Assembly (NCBI GenBank): GCA_029844215.1
Contig: CM056740.1
Span: 27,075,873 to 27,139,872, forward strand
Length of the DNA: 64,000 nt
Direction: 5' to 3'
Source of the DNA: Przewalskia tangutica
Lineage: Eukaryota > Streptophyta > Magnoliopsida > Solanales > Solanaceae
The notes under the pieces are model-generated. The model had not been told where the DNA came from. It worked only from the letters and a program-made list of their open reading frames with translations, and made no database searches. Both the position numbers and the translations under genes were made by a program. Below, in pieces: positions 11,017 through 23,462 of the stretch. Position 1 is the stretch's first letter. The number at the start of each line of letters is the position of its first letter.

Positions 11017-11659
11017 TTAGCCGCTCGCTTCCCATCGCTGCCCATTCTTTTTTGACAAAACTTCTTGCCATCCATCATCTTTGTTGCTGGAAGCCATAAC
11101 TTGTGTTCCAGCCAAGCTATGTTCCCCGCGTTCAAAGTTAACGTTACTTGACACAAGTTGAGCCTTTTCCGTAGCACCATTGTATGTAACTTCATCCAAT
11201 GATGGTGGCGGGATCATAGGCATCTCAGAATCAGAATGTTTTGACTCACCCCTCATCCTAACATGTTGTGTGCTGCCATTGTGAGAATTAGGCAGTGAGG
11301 ACTTTGCTTGAGAATCCCGCAAACATGATGGGCCAGAATGACCCAAAACCGGAGGACCCGCGGCAAGTGATGTTTCTCCCAAGCTTCCGGTACCAGGAGG
11401 TGTTATGTGCTTAGTTTCTTCAATGTCCATCAAGTTATCAGCATCTACGGGATGTTGAGAAGTTGGTGGATGGGGGGGAGGAGGGTAGGTTCCACCCGTA
11501 CCTCTGTTGACCCTCAAACAAGTAGAATCTTCCTTATTGTTAGGGGGTACCTCAGTATTGCGTGTTTTTGGAGCTTCTTCATTGTTGACATCATCCCTCA
11601 GCTTCCTACACTTCAAATGGTTGTGTCCAAAAGCCGCACAATGATAGCAAAAGTCCGGG
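11017..11659 (-). pseudogene. LINE ORF1 C-terminal part with zinc knuckle
   Basis: ORF1 is the RNA-binding Gag-like protein of L1 LINEs. The frame is open from the truncated end: a CCHC knuckle (CYHCAAFGHNHLKC, about 11610-11652) is followed by KLRDD, then a long Pro/Ser/Thr-rich tail, and it closes with DDGWQEVLSKKNGQR, a typical plant ORF1 ending. It is missing everything upstream of the knuckle (the RRM-like region). ORF2 begins 33 bp after its stop. Confidence 0.85.
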
Positions 11660-11676
11660 TAAAAGATAAGAGACTT
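11660..11676 (+). repeat. LINE target-site duplication, right copy (17 bp)
   Basis: Exact copy of 7552-7568. The LTR sequence continues directly after it. Confidence 0.92.
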
Positions 11677-12348
11677 GACTTATAAATGACTTGATGTGAA
11701 TTATTAAGGACTTGGTTTATGTTAAAAAGTTGTGAAACCGCATTTATGAGGAATGGGTAATTGGGTTTTAAAAGGAATAAGTTATATTGATTTCGGAAAT
11801 GAGAATAAGTATCGAACAAACCACTGCAGTGTTAATAAAGGAAAATGTATTGACTAATTAATTATTATTAAAACCAGTAGAAACCTCCATCTGCATAGAA
11901 GCTAAGATAAGACAAAATTGTATTACATTTCCTAGATCATGGCTGCTCTAATAAGATCATTATAACAAGTATTGATTTTTCTTAAATTCCAAAGTAAGGA
12001 ACTTAATTTCTAAAAGAAAAGAGACTTGAGGAATTAAAGTGTTTTGGTTTAAAAGGAAGGCATGGCTTTGTCTTAAAACGGTTTAAAAAAAAGGAAGGCA
12101 TAGTTTTGTCTTAAATTGGTTTAAAAAGAAAGCATGGTATTGTCTTGGTTTATTTCAAAAGAAGGTGTGGAAATGGTTTTGGTTTACTTGAAATTATAGT
12201 TACTCTATTTTTGATACTACGGGTATCGTGTGACTTTTGTAAAAGAAAGGGGGTCTTTTGAAAGAATTTAAGTATGACATACTTTGGGGTTAAAACCCGG
12301 ATTTTTGGCATAAAATGAAAGTACTTTGAGTGTGAGTAAACTTGCCTA

Positions 12349-15300
12349 TGTCACGACCCGACCTCGGGCCCGCGACTGGTGCATTACCCCGGGCACCCTA
12401 GTGATACCATCAGAGAAAAATCAGCGGAAATAAAAACTTAAACATGAAACAAGATAAAATAAGAAACAGGCTAACCAAAACGGTTACCTTTCTGCATATA
12501 TATATACCTGAACAGTTATCCTTTACAAACCCTGCCCACAACAGTACTACAGACCTCTAAGAATGTAATCATAACTACGACGGGACAGGGCCCCGCCATA
12601 CCCCTGAATGTAAGTACCTACAACGACAGGGGACTATACCAAAGATAAGCCTCCGGAGAAACGGAGCTTCCCAAACGCTGAATCAGGATCCTATGAATGA
12701 GTATCAACAATCGCGTACTTACCGCGGCATGAACGCAGCTTCAAGGCGAGGTCAAGACAACAGTACCAAGTATGTGAAATCAAAATATCAGAATGAAATC
12801 ATAACAGTCTATATAAAACAAGAGACATGTATGATAATCAAACTACAGTCCACGATATATAAACAGTCATGTCTAGTCAGGGACTCACGCCCTCAAAGTC
12901 ATCACTCAAATATAACTATGGGTCTCACGCCCACAACATCAATCATGCACGTGGAATACCTTCCTCACTGCCGGCAGTCTATGATATAATAACACCAAGG
13001 AGTACACATGAACACCAGGTCCCACCTGTGTCATAAACCGTGACGGCAAGTACGGCGGCATAGCTACCGTGTCCAACTCGCATCATCAATCGACCGGCAA
13101 GTACGAAAGCCAGCTACCAGAACCTACCGTACCAACAATACTAAATAACTATATCACGAAGCTGACACGTGGCAAGTGCGATAGCCTCTACCAGATCCTC
13201 CCTGCGCCACGTAGCTGACGGGGGCAAGTAACCAGGCTAACCACCAGATCACAACCGTAAGTCACGAAACTTCGTCCAAACACTGACTCACGAAGCTGAC
13301 ACGTGGCAAGTGCGATAGCCTCTACCATATCCTCCCTGCGCCACGAGTCGACGGGGCAAGTAACCGTGCTAACCACCGGATCACAACCGTAAGTCACGAA
13401 ACTTCGCCGCGGTCGACACGCGGCAAGGCGATAGCCTCTACCAGATCCACCGTCCACGAGTCGACGGGGCAAGTAACTAGGCTAACCACCAGATCACAAC
13501 CGTAAGTCACGAGAATTCGCCACAAAACTGAATGGGGCAAGTACGAAGGCTAACTACCAGAACCAAAGTCGAATCAGCCACGACCGGGGCAAGTACGAGA
13601 GCCAACTACCAGATACCAAAGCCGAATCAGTAAAACCTCATGGAGAGCTAGTCCATGGAATAACACTAATGGTCACATGCCCCCGGAATCCCTCATCGGT
13701 GTAGACATGCCCATTTGACAATAATAAAGGAAGCATACCCGTGGAATCCTCCGTCACTGCCGGTACGTCCAAGTAAGTTCACAACAAGTCAACCGGCCCT
13801 CCATCGAGAGACGCGGTGGTGTAGAAATACAATACTCGCACAACAAAAGCTATCACAACTAGCATAGGCAAGTTCAACATACTTTTAGACTTTCATTAAC
13901 ATGTAAATTGATTCACCGTTTATAAAAACTCAAGTACTTCCATTTTATGCCAAAAATCCGGGTTTTAACCCTAAAGTACTACGTATTTTAATTCTTTCGA
14001 AAAGATCTCTTTTTACGTAAAAACAACTCGATATTAATATTCGTAGTACCAAACACGTTCATGTTTAAATCAAGTACTCATACTTTTCAAACCAAGTGGC
14101 TTACATTTTTAAAACAACGTCAAGTATACTTTTAAAACCCAAGTTACTTCTCTTTTCCCAAAATCAAGTTATCATTTTAAATCCAATAATAAAACCATTC
14201 ATTTGATTTCATAAAGTCGTTATAACTAACTTCCCATAAAGCTATTATAACACTTTATCTTTTAAACCAATTTAAGACAAGACCATGTCTTTCTTTTAAA
14301 CCAAAAACTCTTCAAATTCCTCAAGTCTCTTTCTTTTATAAATCAAGCTTCTTACTTTGGAATTTAAGAAAATCAAAACTTGTTTATAATAATCTTATTA
14401 AAGCAGCCATGATCTAGGAAATGTAATACAATTTTGTCTTATCTTAGCTTCTATGCAGATGGAGGTTTCTACTTGTTTTAATAATAATTAATTAGTCAAT
14501 ACATTTTCCTTTATTAACGCTGCAGTGGTTTGTTCGATACTTATTCTCCTTTCTGAAATCAATATAACTTATCCCTTTTAAAACCCAATTACCCATTTCT
14601 CATAAAAGCGGTTTCACAATTTTTTTAACACAAACCATTTTTTTACCTACATAAAGTTGTTATAACAAACTTCCCATAAAGCCGTTATAACACTTTATGT
14701 TTTAAACCAACCAAATTCGTTTAGCACATGTACGTCTACCGTACTACATAGTTCACAACAATCATGCTAGAAAAGATAGGAAGAGGTTCACATACCTCGC
14801 GACGATTATCGACAAATAGCAAAATGCTCCAAAGTACTATACCCTTGCTAGCCTTTTCCACCCTTCAAGTAGAATACGCTACTCGTAGTACTTCAACCTA
14901 TAATGGTCATAAAATGTCTATTAACCTCTAGCTCTCTTCGTAGAATATTCTAAGTACAAGGTTTCTTATTCTACGGAAAATTCGCAAAGACTCTCCCCGA
15001 AACCACATAAATCTCCTCCTCTATCAAGGCCCGCTACCAAGCCAACAACTCCAAGGGGGTTACACGTCTAACCGAACGTGTACAACACTGCCCCACAATA
15101 ATATTACAAGTCTACTGTAAATATAGTCCAATGTAAATACAGTTCAATTCTTTATAAACATCCTTCCAATATATCTTATACTCAATTCTAAACTACTACA
15201 ATATGTAATATCCAATTACAATAGGGGGACAAAGATCATTACCTCGATAAGCCCAAAATTATCCAAGATTAATAAGTCGATCCTGAGCAACGCATAGCTC

Positions 15301-16125
15301 CAATTCCTTACGCTCCAACCCACTCCAAGCAACCCTTAGAAGTTTCTAAACAACTTCTCTTAACACTTCAACCAACTATGAAGATTTTCCTAGGGTTTCA
15401 TTTTGCGACTATGGGAAAAAAGTAGTATTTTCGGGCTCTTATGTTGGGATAACTTTGGAATACTACAAGGGATTTAGGCTAAGGTATTTGAGACTATACC
15501 AACACTTGAAGAATTTCTCTACACAAAGGGGGAGTTGGACGAGAACACCTAAGGGGAGGGAGTATAATTTTTCAAGCTTTGGAAACTCTCTAAGTGGATG
15601 AATAAAGTCTTGCAACATAAGGGGTATTTATAGGCCAACCAATGGCTAGGATCAAAGAAAGTGTAAGGTGAGGATTGGGGACATGTGTGTGGGTATTCTA
15701 CCAACCATATGTCCACCACAAAATTGGGACAAGTGGCTTGCCACTTGTCCTCCACAAAAACGTCCAAGTGCCCCTAATTTCGGCCATAGGGACACATGGG
15801 GGTGACACGTGTCGCCCCCTACTCGTCCAAAATATTTCATCCTCCGAAAATATCCGTAATGCCAAAAATTCGAAAATAAAGTGGGCCCCACAAAATCGTA
15901 AATTCTCCCGTGGGCCCCACGTGACCAATTTCGGAAATAAAATTCCAAAAAGTCCGAATACCAAATCTGGGAATCCAATTCCCATTAACGAACCTTTTTC
16001 CTTCACAAAATTCGGAAACTTTTCTGTCGAAAAAATAAATCATATCTTTCTTTCTTTCCAATTTTTGGGTCGTATTCTCGTACGTACGTCCTCACATACA
16101 TACCCTGGAACTACGGGGTGTAACA
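12349..16125 (-). mobile_element. solo LTR (TSD gccta), minus strand
   Basis: Reads tgtcacgacc at 12349 and ends tgtaaca at 16125. On the minus strand this is the TG...CA LTR. The TSD gccta is at 12344-12348 and 16126-16130. Length is 3,777 bp. It contains a TATA box on the minus strand (about 15623-15634), a GGACAAGTGGC-tt-GCCACTTGTCC palindrome near 15730-15755, a minisatellite and a splice-donor-like site. No internal region remains, so it arose by LTR-LTR recombination. Confidence 0.93.
13155..13520 (-). repeat. LTR minisatellite, ~117-134-bp units, ~3 copies
   Basis: gctgacacgtggcaag-type starts occur at about 13161, 13295 and 13408, each followed by gcgatagcctctaccag and cacaaccgtaagtcacga. 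The same unit occurs on the plus strand in the array LTRs at about 54050-54400 and 60000-60350. Confidence 0.75.
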
Positions 16126-16289
16126 GCCTATGCTAGTTGTGATAGCCTTTGTTGTGCAAGAGTTGTATTTCTATGACTACCGCGTCTCTCGATGGAGGGT
16201 CGGTTATCTTGTTATATCCTCGACCCATCGACACGCCGCGCCCACGGTAGGGTTCCGTTAGGATTGTTGTTCCATGGACTAGCTCTCCA

Positions 16290-16780
16290 TGAGGGTTATC
16301 ACGCAGTTGGTTACGTAGCTAGCCCCGTACTTGCCGATGCGTCGATGCAGGTTGGTTCTGGTAGTTGGCTTTCGTACTTGCCCCTTTATAGTGTCGTTCC
16401 ACGAACTAGTTCCCCACGAAGTCTCGTGATGTAGGAGGTTCTGGTAGTTAGCCTCCGTACTTGCCCCGGTCAGCGACGTGACGCAGGTGGTTCTGGTAGT
16501 TGGTTTCCGTACTCGCCCGCCGGCCGTGATGCGGTGGAATGAGGTTGCGACGCAGCGCTCGTAGTTGGATTTTGTACTTGCCCCGGTCGGATGCGCGACG
16601 CAGGTTGGTTCTGGTGGCTATGCCTTTGTACTTGCCCCGGTCAGTTTTATAACATAGTTGGTACGGTAGGTTCTGGTAGTTGGCCTTCGTACTTGCCCCG
16701 GTCAGTTGATGATGCAGGCTGGTTCTGGTAGCTATGCCTTCGTACTTGCCCCGTACGGTTTTTATGACACAGGTGGGACC
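16290..16780 (+). repeat. LTR minisatellite, ~50-65-bp degenerate units
   Basis: Repeated ggttctggtag(c/t)t...(t)tcgtacttgcccc units, about eight, continue the solo LTR after the nested minus LTR. They lie in the same slot as the other LTR minisatellites, between cgtctctcgatggaggg and gcgtgagaccca. Confidence 0.7.
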
Positions 16781-17454
16781 TGGTGTTCATGTGTACTCCT
16801 TGGTGTTATCAGATCATAGATCGCCGGTGAGGAAGGAATTCCACCGCATGATTGATATGGTGGGCGTGAGACCCACGGTTATATTTGAGTGATGACTTTG
16901 AGGCGTGAGTCCCCGACTTGACATGATCGCTATACGTGTGTAATCGTAGTTTGGTTATCATATATGTCTCCGCTTTATATAGACTATTATGATTTCATTT
17001 ACGATTTTCGCCACATACTTGGTACTCACAGATCGACCTCCTTCGGGGCCGTGGTTCATGCCGCAGTAGAGGTACACCGGTTGTTGATCCTCGCCATAGG
17101 ATCACGCTTCAGCTTGGGAAGCTCTGTTTCTCCGAGGCTTATCTTTTGTATGATTCTCGAGATTGTAGGTTCTTGTACATTCAGGGGTATGGCGGGGCCC
17201 TGTCCCATCATAGTTGTTGTTACATTCTTAGAGGTCTGTAGTACTGTTGTGGGCAGGGTTTGTAAAGGATTTAACTGTTCGATTTGATATATGTATATAT
17301 ACAGAAAGGTGACCGTTTTGGTTAGCCTGTTTCTTATTGTATGTCTTGTTTCATGTTTAAGTTTTTATTTCCGCTGATTTTCTCTGATGTTGTATCACTA
17401 GGGTGCCCGGGGTAAGGCACCAGTCGCGGGCCCGAGGTCGGGTCGTGACAGTTT

Positions 17455-17469
17455 CTAAGGGGGGAATAA
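17455..17469 (+). other. polypurine tract of gag-only element
   Basis: ctaaggggggaataa lies directly before the 3' LTR start at 17470. It is the second-strand primer. It was separated from its element by the solo LTR at 6026-17450. Confidence 0.8.
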
Positions 17470-17578
17470 TGTTACACCCCATAGTTCCAGGGTATATATG
17501 TGAGGACGTACGTACGAGAATACGACATTAAGATTGAAAAGGAAGAAAGATTTGATTTTCCGACGGAAAATTTTCCGG

Positions 17579-19635
17579 TTTTTTTTTTTTTCCGGGTAAA
17601 TGCAAATATTATTACTAAAAAGAAAAGCTCAGGAAGCTACAATCAGTCGTTGAGGGTTCTCAATCCTCAACGTAAACAAGAACAAGAAAATAAACTTCAA
17701 CATGAAAATTAAATGCTATCTATCCGGGACATTCCAAGATAGTATCTTCATTTAAGTAATCGGGGGGTAGTGAAATACTCTTCCAATCTTCGTACTTGGA
17801 CTTTTATTCGTTGGATTAGGCTCCTTAATTTGTTGTGACTCCCTAGTATCATTTGCACGCTCAGTAGGTGCAATAGTTGGATTCATGGGGGAAATCAAGA
17901 CTAGTGCATCATTGGGAATGGTTGCCATAAATGGCTCATGTCCCTCGGCATTAAGTGGTTTGTTGGCCGAAACAAGGTCAGACTCCTTAGGCTTCTTGGA
18001 AAAGAATGATCCTTCAAATTCCACATTAATTGCTCTTCCAAGACTCATTTGAAATGTAGCCCCTTCGGTTCCCGTAGCCATCAAGTTACCATACCTCTTT
18101 GGACGAGTTGCCCCTATGGTTTCCGCAACTTTTGACTTCATTAGAAGAGTAGACCCATCTGCACTCCACCCTTATCAAGTTTCAAGCCCTATTGAATGAG
18201 ATGTTTCCTTGGTACTCACAAAGAATTAAATTCCCAAGTTACCAAGTCTTGTTTGAAGAGTAGTCGCTCAAATTCCGCACGCTTTGTACAACCAAGAGCC
18301 ACGGAATTGAACCAACTTCGACCCAACAATCTTGAACCGATGACCCTTGGGTTCCAAACCTTGACACGTGACCACCATAAAGACCAATCAAGACCCATGA
18401 CCACCCTTCTTACCCTCCTTCGACCGGAACCACCCTCAAGAACCGCCATCGACCCGTGCCCACCCATGCTACCCGTCAACCCTCAAGAATGGGTGACGCT
18501 CGAAACCGCAACACTTGAATTCCCAACAAACTCAACTCCAAAGTTGCACCTAATGAATGAGGCGTGTCATTGATATAATCAAGCAATTGAATGAGGCGTG
18601 CCATTGACATCCGCACCCATTGAATGCATCAAATTCCTAGACCTCTTTTGGATAGGAAACCCTGGCCTCAAAACCTGTGCATGTCCAAGGCCAATTGGAA
18701 AAGAAACAATGTCGAACTCAACAACCAAAGGCTGGTGACCCATGGACCTCCCCAAAGACCCATGACCACCCTCCTGACCCGCAATCAACCCGTGACCAAC
18801 GTCGAGACCCGCTGTCACCTTGGCATCCAAAGTGGCCGCCGGAAAAGTCTCTATGAACTCGTGCCAAGGATCGAGACCCGAGGTTCAAACCACAAACCCC
18901 GAACATCAACACCACCCTCCCGCAACCGGAACCACCTCCATACCCACTTTCACCCGGATCCCTATCAAGATCCGCAATCTCTCCAGTGGTCGTGAGTGCC
19001 TACCGGAATCAGACGCCATTCCGACGCCCAAGGTGCGCCGGAAGGTTGGGAAAATCAAAGCTGTATCCTCAACCCAAGACCACCATCATGACCCTCTTGC
19101 ACACCAAGAACACCCTCCTGACTTGCTAGCAACCCTGCTTCAACCGCCTGTCCCGAAAGAGAAGCAAACTGGCCACCGCCAGAGGCTGCCCCCCCCGGAA
19201 ATGCAAACCTCAAATTCAAATCTTGAATCTTGTAATCTTGAACAATCAAAATAATCTCTTTCATTCTTTTGGCTGAAATCTTTGTATTCTTTCTCATGGC
19301 TAGAAGGAAGATAATGCAAATCTTGAGTAATCTTTAATCAAGTTGAAGTATCTTCGTAACAATCTTTGGACAAGTTGATAACCTCGAACAATCTTTCCAC
19401 AATTTTCGAAAAATCTTCGAACAAGATGTAAAATTTCCGTAATTAACTCAAACAACTTCGTATCAAATTCAAGTAAGATGAACAGACGAACAATCTCATG
19501 AAATCAAAGATGAAATCAGATTTACGGAGTATGAAATCGAAGATGAAATCATAAGAATGAGGCGGATTGCGAAGAGCGACTAGGGAGAAATGTTGAGAGC
19601 ATTTTCGCCTAGTGAGAGAAACTTCTCTCTAACTC
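17579..19635 (-). mobile_element. internally deleted LINE derivative
   Basis: The left end is poly-T (17579-17591) followed by a 3' UTR shared with the LINE at 7569. The right end is the 5' end shared with 1820-1868. Only ORF1-like sequence lies between, with no endonuclease or RT. No clear TSD is seen, and about 20 bp of the LTR target are missing. It is probably a non-autonomous LINE copy mobilised in trans (inference). Confidence 0.7.
17752..19297 (-). pseudogene. LINE ORF1-like protein remnants
   Basis: Segments run from a start MRKNTKISAKRMKEI at 19297 through several frames (18579-18830, 18216-18479) to a 129-residue segment at 17752-18141 that contains TFQMSLGRAINVEFEGSFF and ends shortly before the 3' UTR. 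The middle is Gly/His-rich and repeat-like (DVGHGLIAGQEGGHGS), resembling 905-1405. No zinc knuckle or enzymatic motif is visible. It is read as ORF1 because of its position between the LINE 5' and 3' ends. Confidence 0.45.
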
Positions 19636-22600
19636 TTTATGTTCGTAAATGGGAATTGGATTCCCAGATTTGGTATTCGGACTTCTGGGAATATAATAGA
19701 ATTATGGAATTTTATTTCCAGATTTGGTCACCTGGGGCCACGGGGAAAATTTATGGTTTTGTGGGGCCCACATTATTTTTTTCAAGATTTTGGCCAATAT
19801 GGATATTATCGGGAGATGAAATATTTTGGACGAATAGGAGGGCGACACGTGTCACCCCTTAGGTGGCATTGTAGCCGTTTTGGTGTGCCATGTGGCCTTG
19901 GCCGAAATGGCTCAACAAGTGGCAAGCCACTTGTCTCAAATTTTGTGTGGACATGTGGTTTGTGGGGCCCACACACACATGTCCCCAATCTAGACCACAC
20001 ACTTGCTTGCATCCTAGCCTTTGATTGTCCTATAAATACCCCCCTTAAGCTTGCAAGACTTCATCCACACTTAGAGATTTCCAAGTCTTGAAATATACTC
20101 CCTTCCCTTGAGCTCTCGGCAATTAGCCAATGTCTTGACCAAAATGTTGTCCAAAAATCCTTAAACCTTTAAGTGTTCTTCCTTAAGGTGTTAGGAAGAT
20201 TGTGAACCAAGTGTTACAAAAGATTTCACACCCCTAGCCTATACACACCCCCTTGGCCGAAACTTGTAGGTTTGGAACCTAAGGTGTTCTTCACTTTTTG
20301 AAGATAGATCTTGAAGAGAAGTTGGTTAGGAACTTCTAATGGTTGCTTGGATTGTATTGAAACGTAAGGAAGTGGAGCTAAAATTTCTAAGGATCGACTT
20401 TTAATCATTGGAAAATTTTGGGCTTATCGAGGTAATGATCTTTGTTCTTCTATTGTAATTGGAGATTACATGTTGTAGTAGTTTATAGTTGAGTATATAA
20501 TATGTGGAAAGAATATTGAAAAGAAATGGATTGTTTAGTATATTGTGGGGCAGAATTTTATACGTCCAGTTAGGCGTGTAATCCCCTTTGAGTTGTTGTA
20601 TTACTGCGCCTTAAATGTGGCATGTTGGCTATTGATATCGGGCCTTGAAAAAGGTGAAAAGGTAAGTAGATACAAGGGAAGTGCTGCCCAATTTTCCGTA
20701 GAATAAGAGACACTTTTACTTAGAAATATTCTACGAAGAGAACTAGAAGTTGATAGATGTATTGTGGTTATTATATGTGGATATTCTACGCGCGGCATAC
20801 TCTACTTGGCTAGTGGATTAAGCCGAAGAGGTATGTGATTCTTCCTATACTCTTGAGCATGATTGTTGTGAACTATATAGTACGGTAGACGTACGTGTGT
20901 GAAATGAATTTGGTTTGTTTAAAACATAAAGTGTTATAATGGTTTTATGGGAAGTTAGTTATAACGACTTTATGAAGATAAAAGAAAGATTTGGTTTTGA
21001 AAGTTAAGAGACTTGATCTTGAAAGATAAGAGACTTGACTTATAAACGACTTGATTTCGGAAAAGGAGAAGTAACTTGATTTAAAAGTATAGGTTACTTG
21101 TTTTGAAAAGAGTAAGTTACTTGGGTTTTAAAAGTATACTTGATGTTGTTTTAAAAATGTAAAGCACTTGGTATAAAAAGTATAGAGTACTTGATTTTAA
21201 AGGCCTTGTAGATTTTCTGAAGGTGTAGTAATTTGGCTTGAAAAGAAAACGTGTTTTGATACTACGAGTATTAGTATCGTGTGGCTTTTACGTAAAAAGA
21301 GGTCTTTTTGAAAGAATGAAAAGTATGTGTACTTTGGGGTTAAAACCCGGATTTGTTGGCATAAAATGAAAGTACTTGGAGTTGATAACATTGGTGAATC
21401 ATTTTACATGTTAATAAAAGTCTAAAAGTACGTTGAACTTGTCTATGCTTGTTGTGATAGCCGTTGTTGTGCAAGTGTTGTATTTCTATGCTACCGCGTC
21501 TCTCGATGGAGGGCCGGTTATCTGGTTGATTGCTTGGAAATACTGACGCGTTGGATGGTCCACGGGTATGCTTCCACTATGAGTGTTATCTTGTTATTTC
21601 CTTTGGACATACTGACGAGATGGATGGTCCACGGGTATGCGTCCACTAGGATGGTTCCATGGCCATGCTTATACCGAGGTAAGATGTCGGAGCATGCGGC
21701 CATAGGTGCGGGTTGAATTCCCGGGTTATGTTATTAGTCCATGGACCGCTAATCCATGAAGCTTGCCGCAGTGACGAGCGATCACGGGCTTGATTTGTAC
21801 ATGTGGTTACAGGCACACTTTAGATACTTGTCCTGGTCATTTCTCGTGTATCGGCAGGCTCTGGTAGATAGCTTAAGATACTTGCCTCGGTCATATCTCG
21901 TGAGACGGTAGGCTCTGGTACGTTGGCTTAAGATACTTGCCTCGGTCAGTTGCGTGACTAGTTTTTGGATCTGGTAGTTGGCTTCCGTACTTGGCCCGTA
22001 AAGTTTTATGACTAGTTTTTTGATCTGGTAGTTGGCTATTCTACTTGGCCCGATCGGTTTTATGACGCAGGCAGGATCTAGTGTTCAGGTTCACATGTGG
22101 GTGTTGTTTTACATCATGTACTGCCGGCAGTGAGGAAGGAGTTCCACGGGCATGATTGATATTATGGGCGTGAGACCCATAGTTATGTGTGAGTGATGAT
22201 TTTGAGGACATGCGTCTATCTTGATATAATGCTACTTATTGCGAAATGGTCTTTTAAAAATGATGAAATGTGATTTCATTACAATATTTTCAGTTTCATA
22301 CTTGGTACCACTGTCGACCTCCTTCGGGCCGCTCACGCCGCAGTAGGTACACCGATTGTTGATCCTCGCTCATAGGATCACTGCTCACAGATTGGGAAGC
22401 TCCGCTTTCGTGAGGCTTATCTTTTGGTATGATTCCCCGAGATTGTAGGTTCTTGTACATTCAGGGGTATGGCGGGGCCTTGTCCCGTCATAGTTGTTAT
22501 AAAAACTCTTAGAGGTCTGTAGTACTGTTGTGAGTTGGGCTTGTAAAGGATAACTGTTCGGGTTTTATATATATGGAGAAAGGTGACCGTTTGGTTAGCC

Positions 22601-22723
22601 TGTTTCTTATTTCATATTGTTTCATGTCTATAAGTTTTTATTTCCGCTGATTTTCTCTGATGTTTTATCACTAGGGTGCCCGGGGTAAGGCAGCAGTCGC
22701 GGGCCCGAGGTCGGGTCGTGACA

Positions 22724-22774
22724 TTCTCGTACGTACGTCCTCACATACATACTCTGGAACTACGGGGTGTAACA
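22724..22774 (-). mobile_element. 51-bp terminus of a minus LTR
   Basis: ttctcgtacgtacgtcc...ggtgtaaca is the first 51 bases of an LTR on the minus strand. The gag-only element therefore inserted into the start of this LTR. The rest lies left of the window. Confidence 0.85.
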
Positions 22775-22806
22775 CATTCGGGGACGAATGTTTCTAAGGG
22801 GGAGAA
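22775..22806 (+). other. internal 3' end with PPT of an older element
   Basis: cattcggggacgaatg followed by tttctaagggggagaa, directly before the LTR at 22807. The cattc at 22775-22779 is probably the TSD of the minus LTR, because it interrupts the conserved acattcg...cgaatgt hairpin. Confidence 0.7.
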
Positions 22807-23462
22807 TGTTACACCTCGTAATTCCAGGACATGTTAAGAGAATGTACGTAAGGAAGCAGGACTTTAAAATTTTTGAACGAAACAAGAATTCGTTATTCTT
22901 AAGGAAAAATCTTTCGAACCCCGGGAAAGAGAAATGGTTGTTAATGAGAATTAGGTTCTCAAATTCGTTATTTGAGACTTAAGGAAATTATTTTCGGATT
23001 TGGTCACTTGGGGCCCACTCGGGAAATTTTATGTTTTGTGGGGCCCACAGGATTTTCGATATTTTGACCAATTATGAAAATTTCAGGAAACGAAATGTTA
23101 TGGACCAATGGGAGGGCGACACGTGTCACCCTCCACATGGTCATATTGGACGAAATGTCAAGAAAAGGGTAGCCAATTTTGGCTTGATAAAATGGACCAA
23201 GTCAAAGGGCAAGTTGAGGCTTGATATAATTGACCAATCTTAGCCATCCAATTGGTTAAATCCTAGCCCTTGGTGGTGTTATATATACATACTACTACTA
23301 GTAGCAAAGATGAATCCCACACTTTGAAAACATTTGCAATAACTTTAGGTGCTCTAAAATGAGCTCTCGGCCAAGCCCTCTTCAAGAAGAAGAAATTCTT
23401 CAATCTTGCTTCATAAATCCCAATATTCAAACTCAAGATCCCTAAAGGTATTCTAAGGATAT
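22807..23462 (+). mobile_element. LTR 5' fragment, diverged subfamily
   Basis: Starts TGTTACACCTCG. It has two ggggcccac motifs (about 23010 and 23040), a perfect gacacgtgtc (about 23118) and a tatatatac TATA-like site near 23281. It is cut at 23462 by the next LTR. Confidence 0.8.

Larger units (their letters stand above)
7569..11659 (-). mobile_element. L1-type LINE, 5'-truncated
   Basis: Flanked by an exact 17-bp TSD, with a short poly-T (poly-A on the minus strand) at its left, 3' end. Order on the minus strand: ORF1 C-terminal part, ORF2 with APE endonuclease, RT and C-terminal zinc domain, then a short 3' UTR (7569-7826). The 5' end stops inside ORF1 just before the zinc knuckle, as expected from incomplete target-primed reverse transcription. 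The first ~90 bp of its 3' end also occur at 17592-17690. Confidence 0.93.
6026..17450 (+). mobile_element. solo LTR (TSD gtttc), interrupted twice
   Basis: Begins TGTTACACC at 6026 and ends GGTCGTGACA at 17450. The 5-bp TSD gtttc lies at 6021-6025 and 17451-17455. Removing the nested LINE and nested solo LTR leaves about 3.5 kb, the size of other LTRs here. It carries a U3 promoter module at 6244-6549 and splice-donor-like sites near 6950 and 7381. It is inserted in the host element between its hairpin and its polypurine tract. Confidence 0.9.
17470..22723 (+). mobile_element. 3' LTR of gag-only element, interrupted by LINE derivative
   Basis: TGTTACACC at 17470 to GTGACA at 22723. After removing 17579-19635 it is about 3.2 kb. 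The part 21026-22723 matches the 5' LTR at 1872-3581 almost base for base, which ties the two LTRs and the internal region 3582-6025 into one insertion. TATAAATA is at 20031-20038, and a splice-donor-like gaggtatgtg is near 20828. Confidence 0.88.

Noticed and set aside
18196..19254. Plus-strand open frames of 120-145 residues, Pro/Thr-rich
   Set aside because: They lie opposite the LINE ORF1-like frames. The minus-strand reading agrees with the LINE orientation set by the poly-T end.
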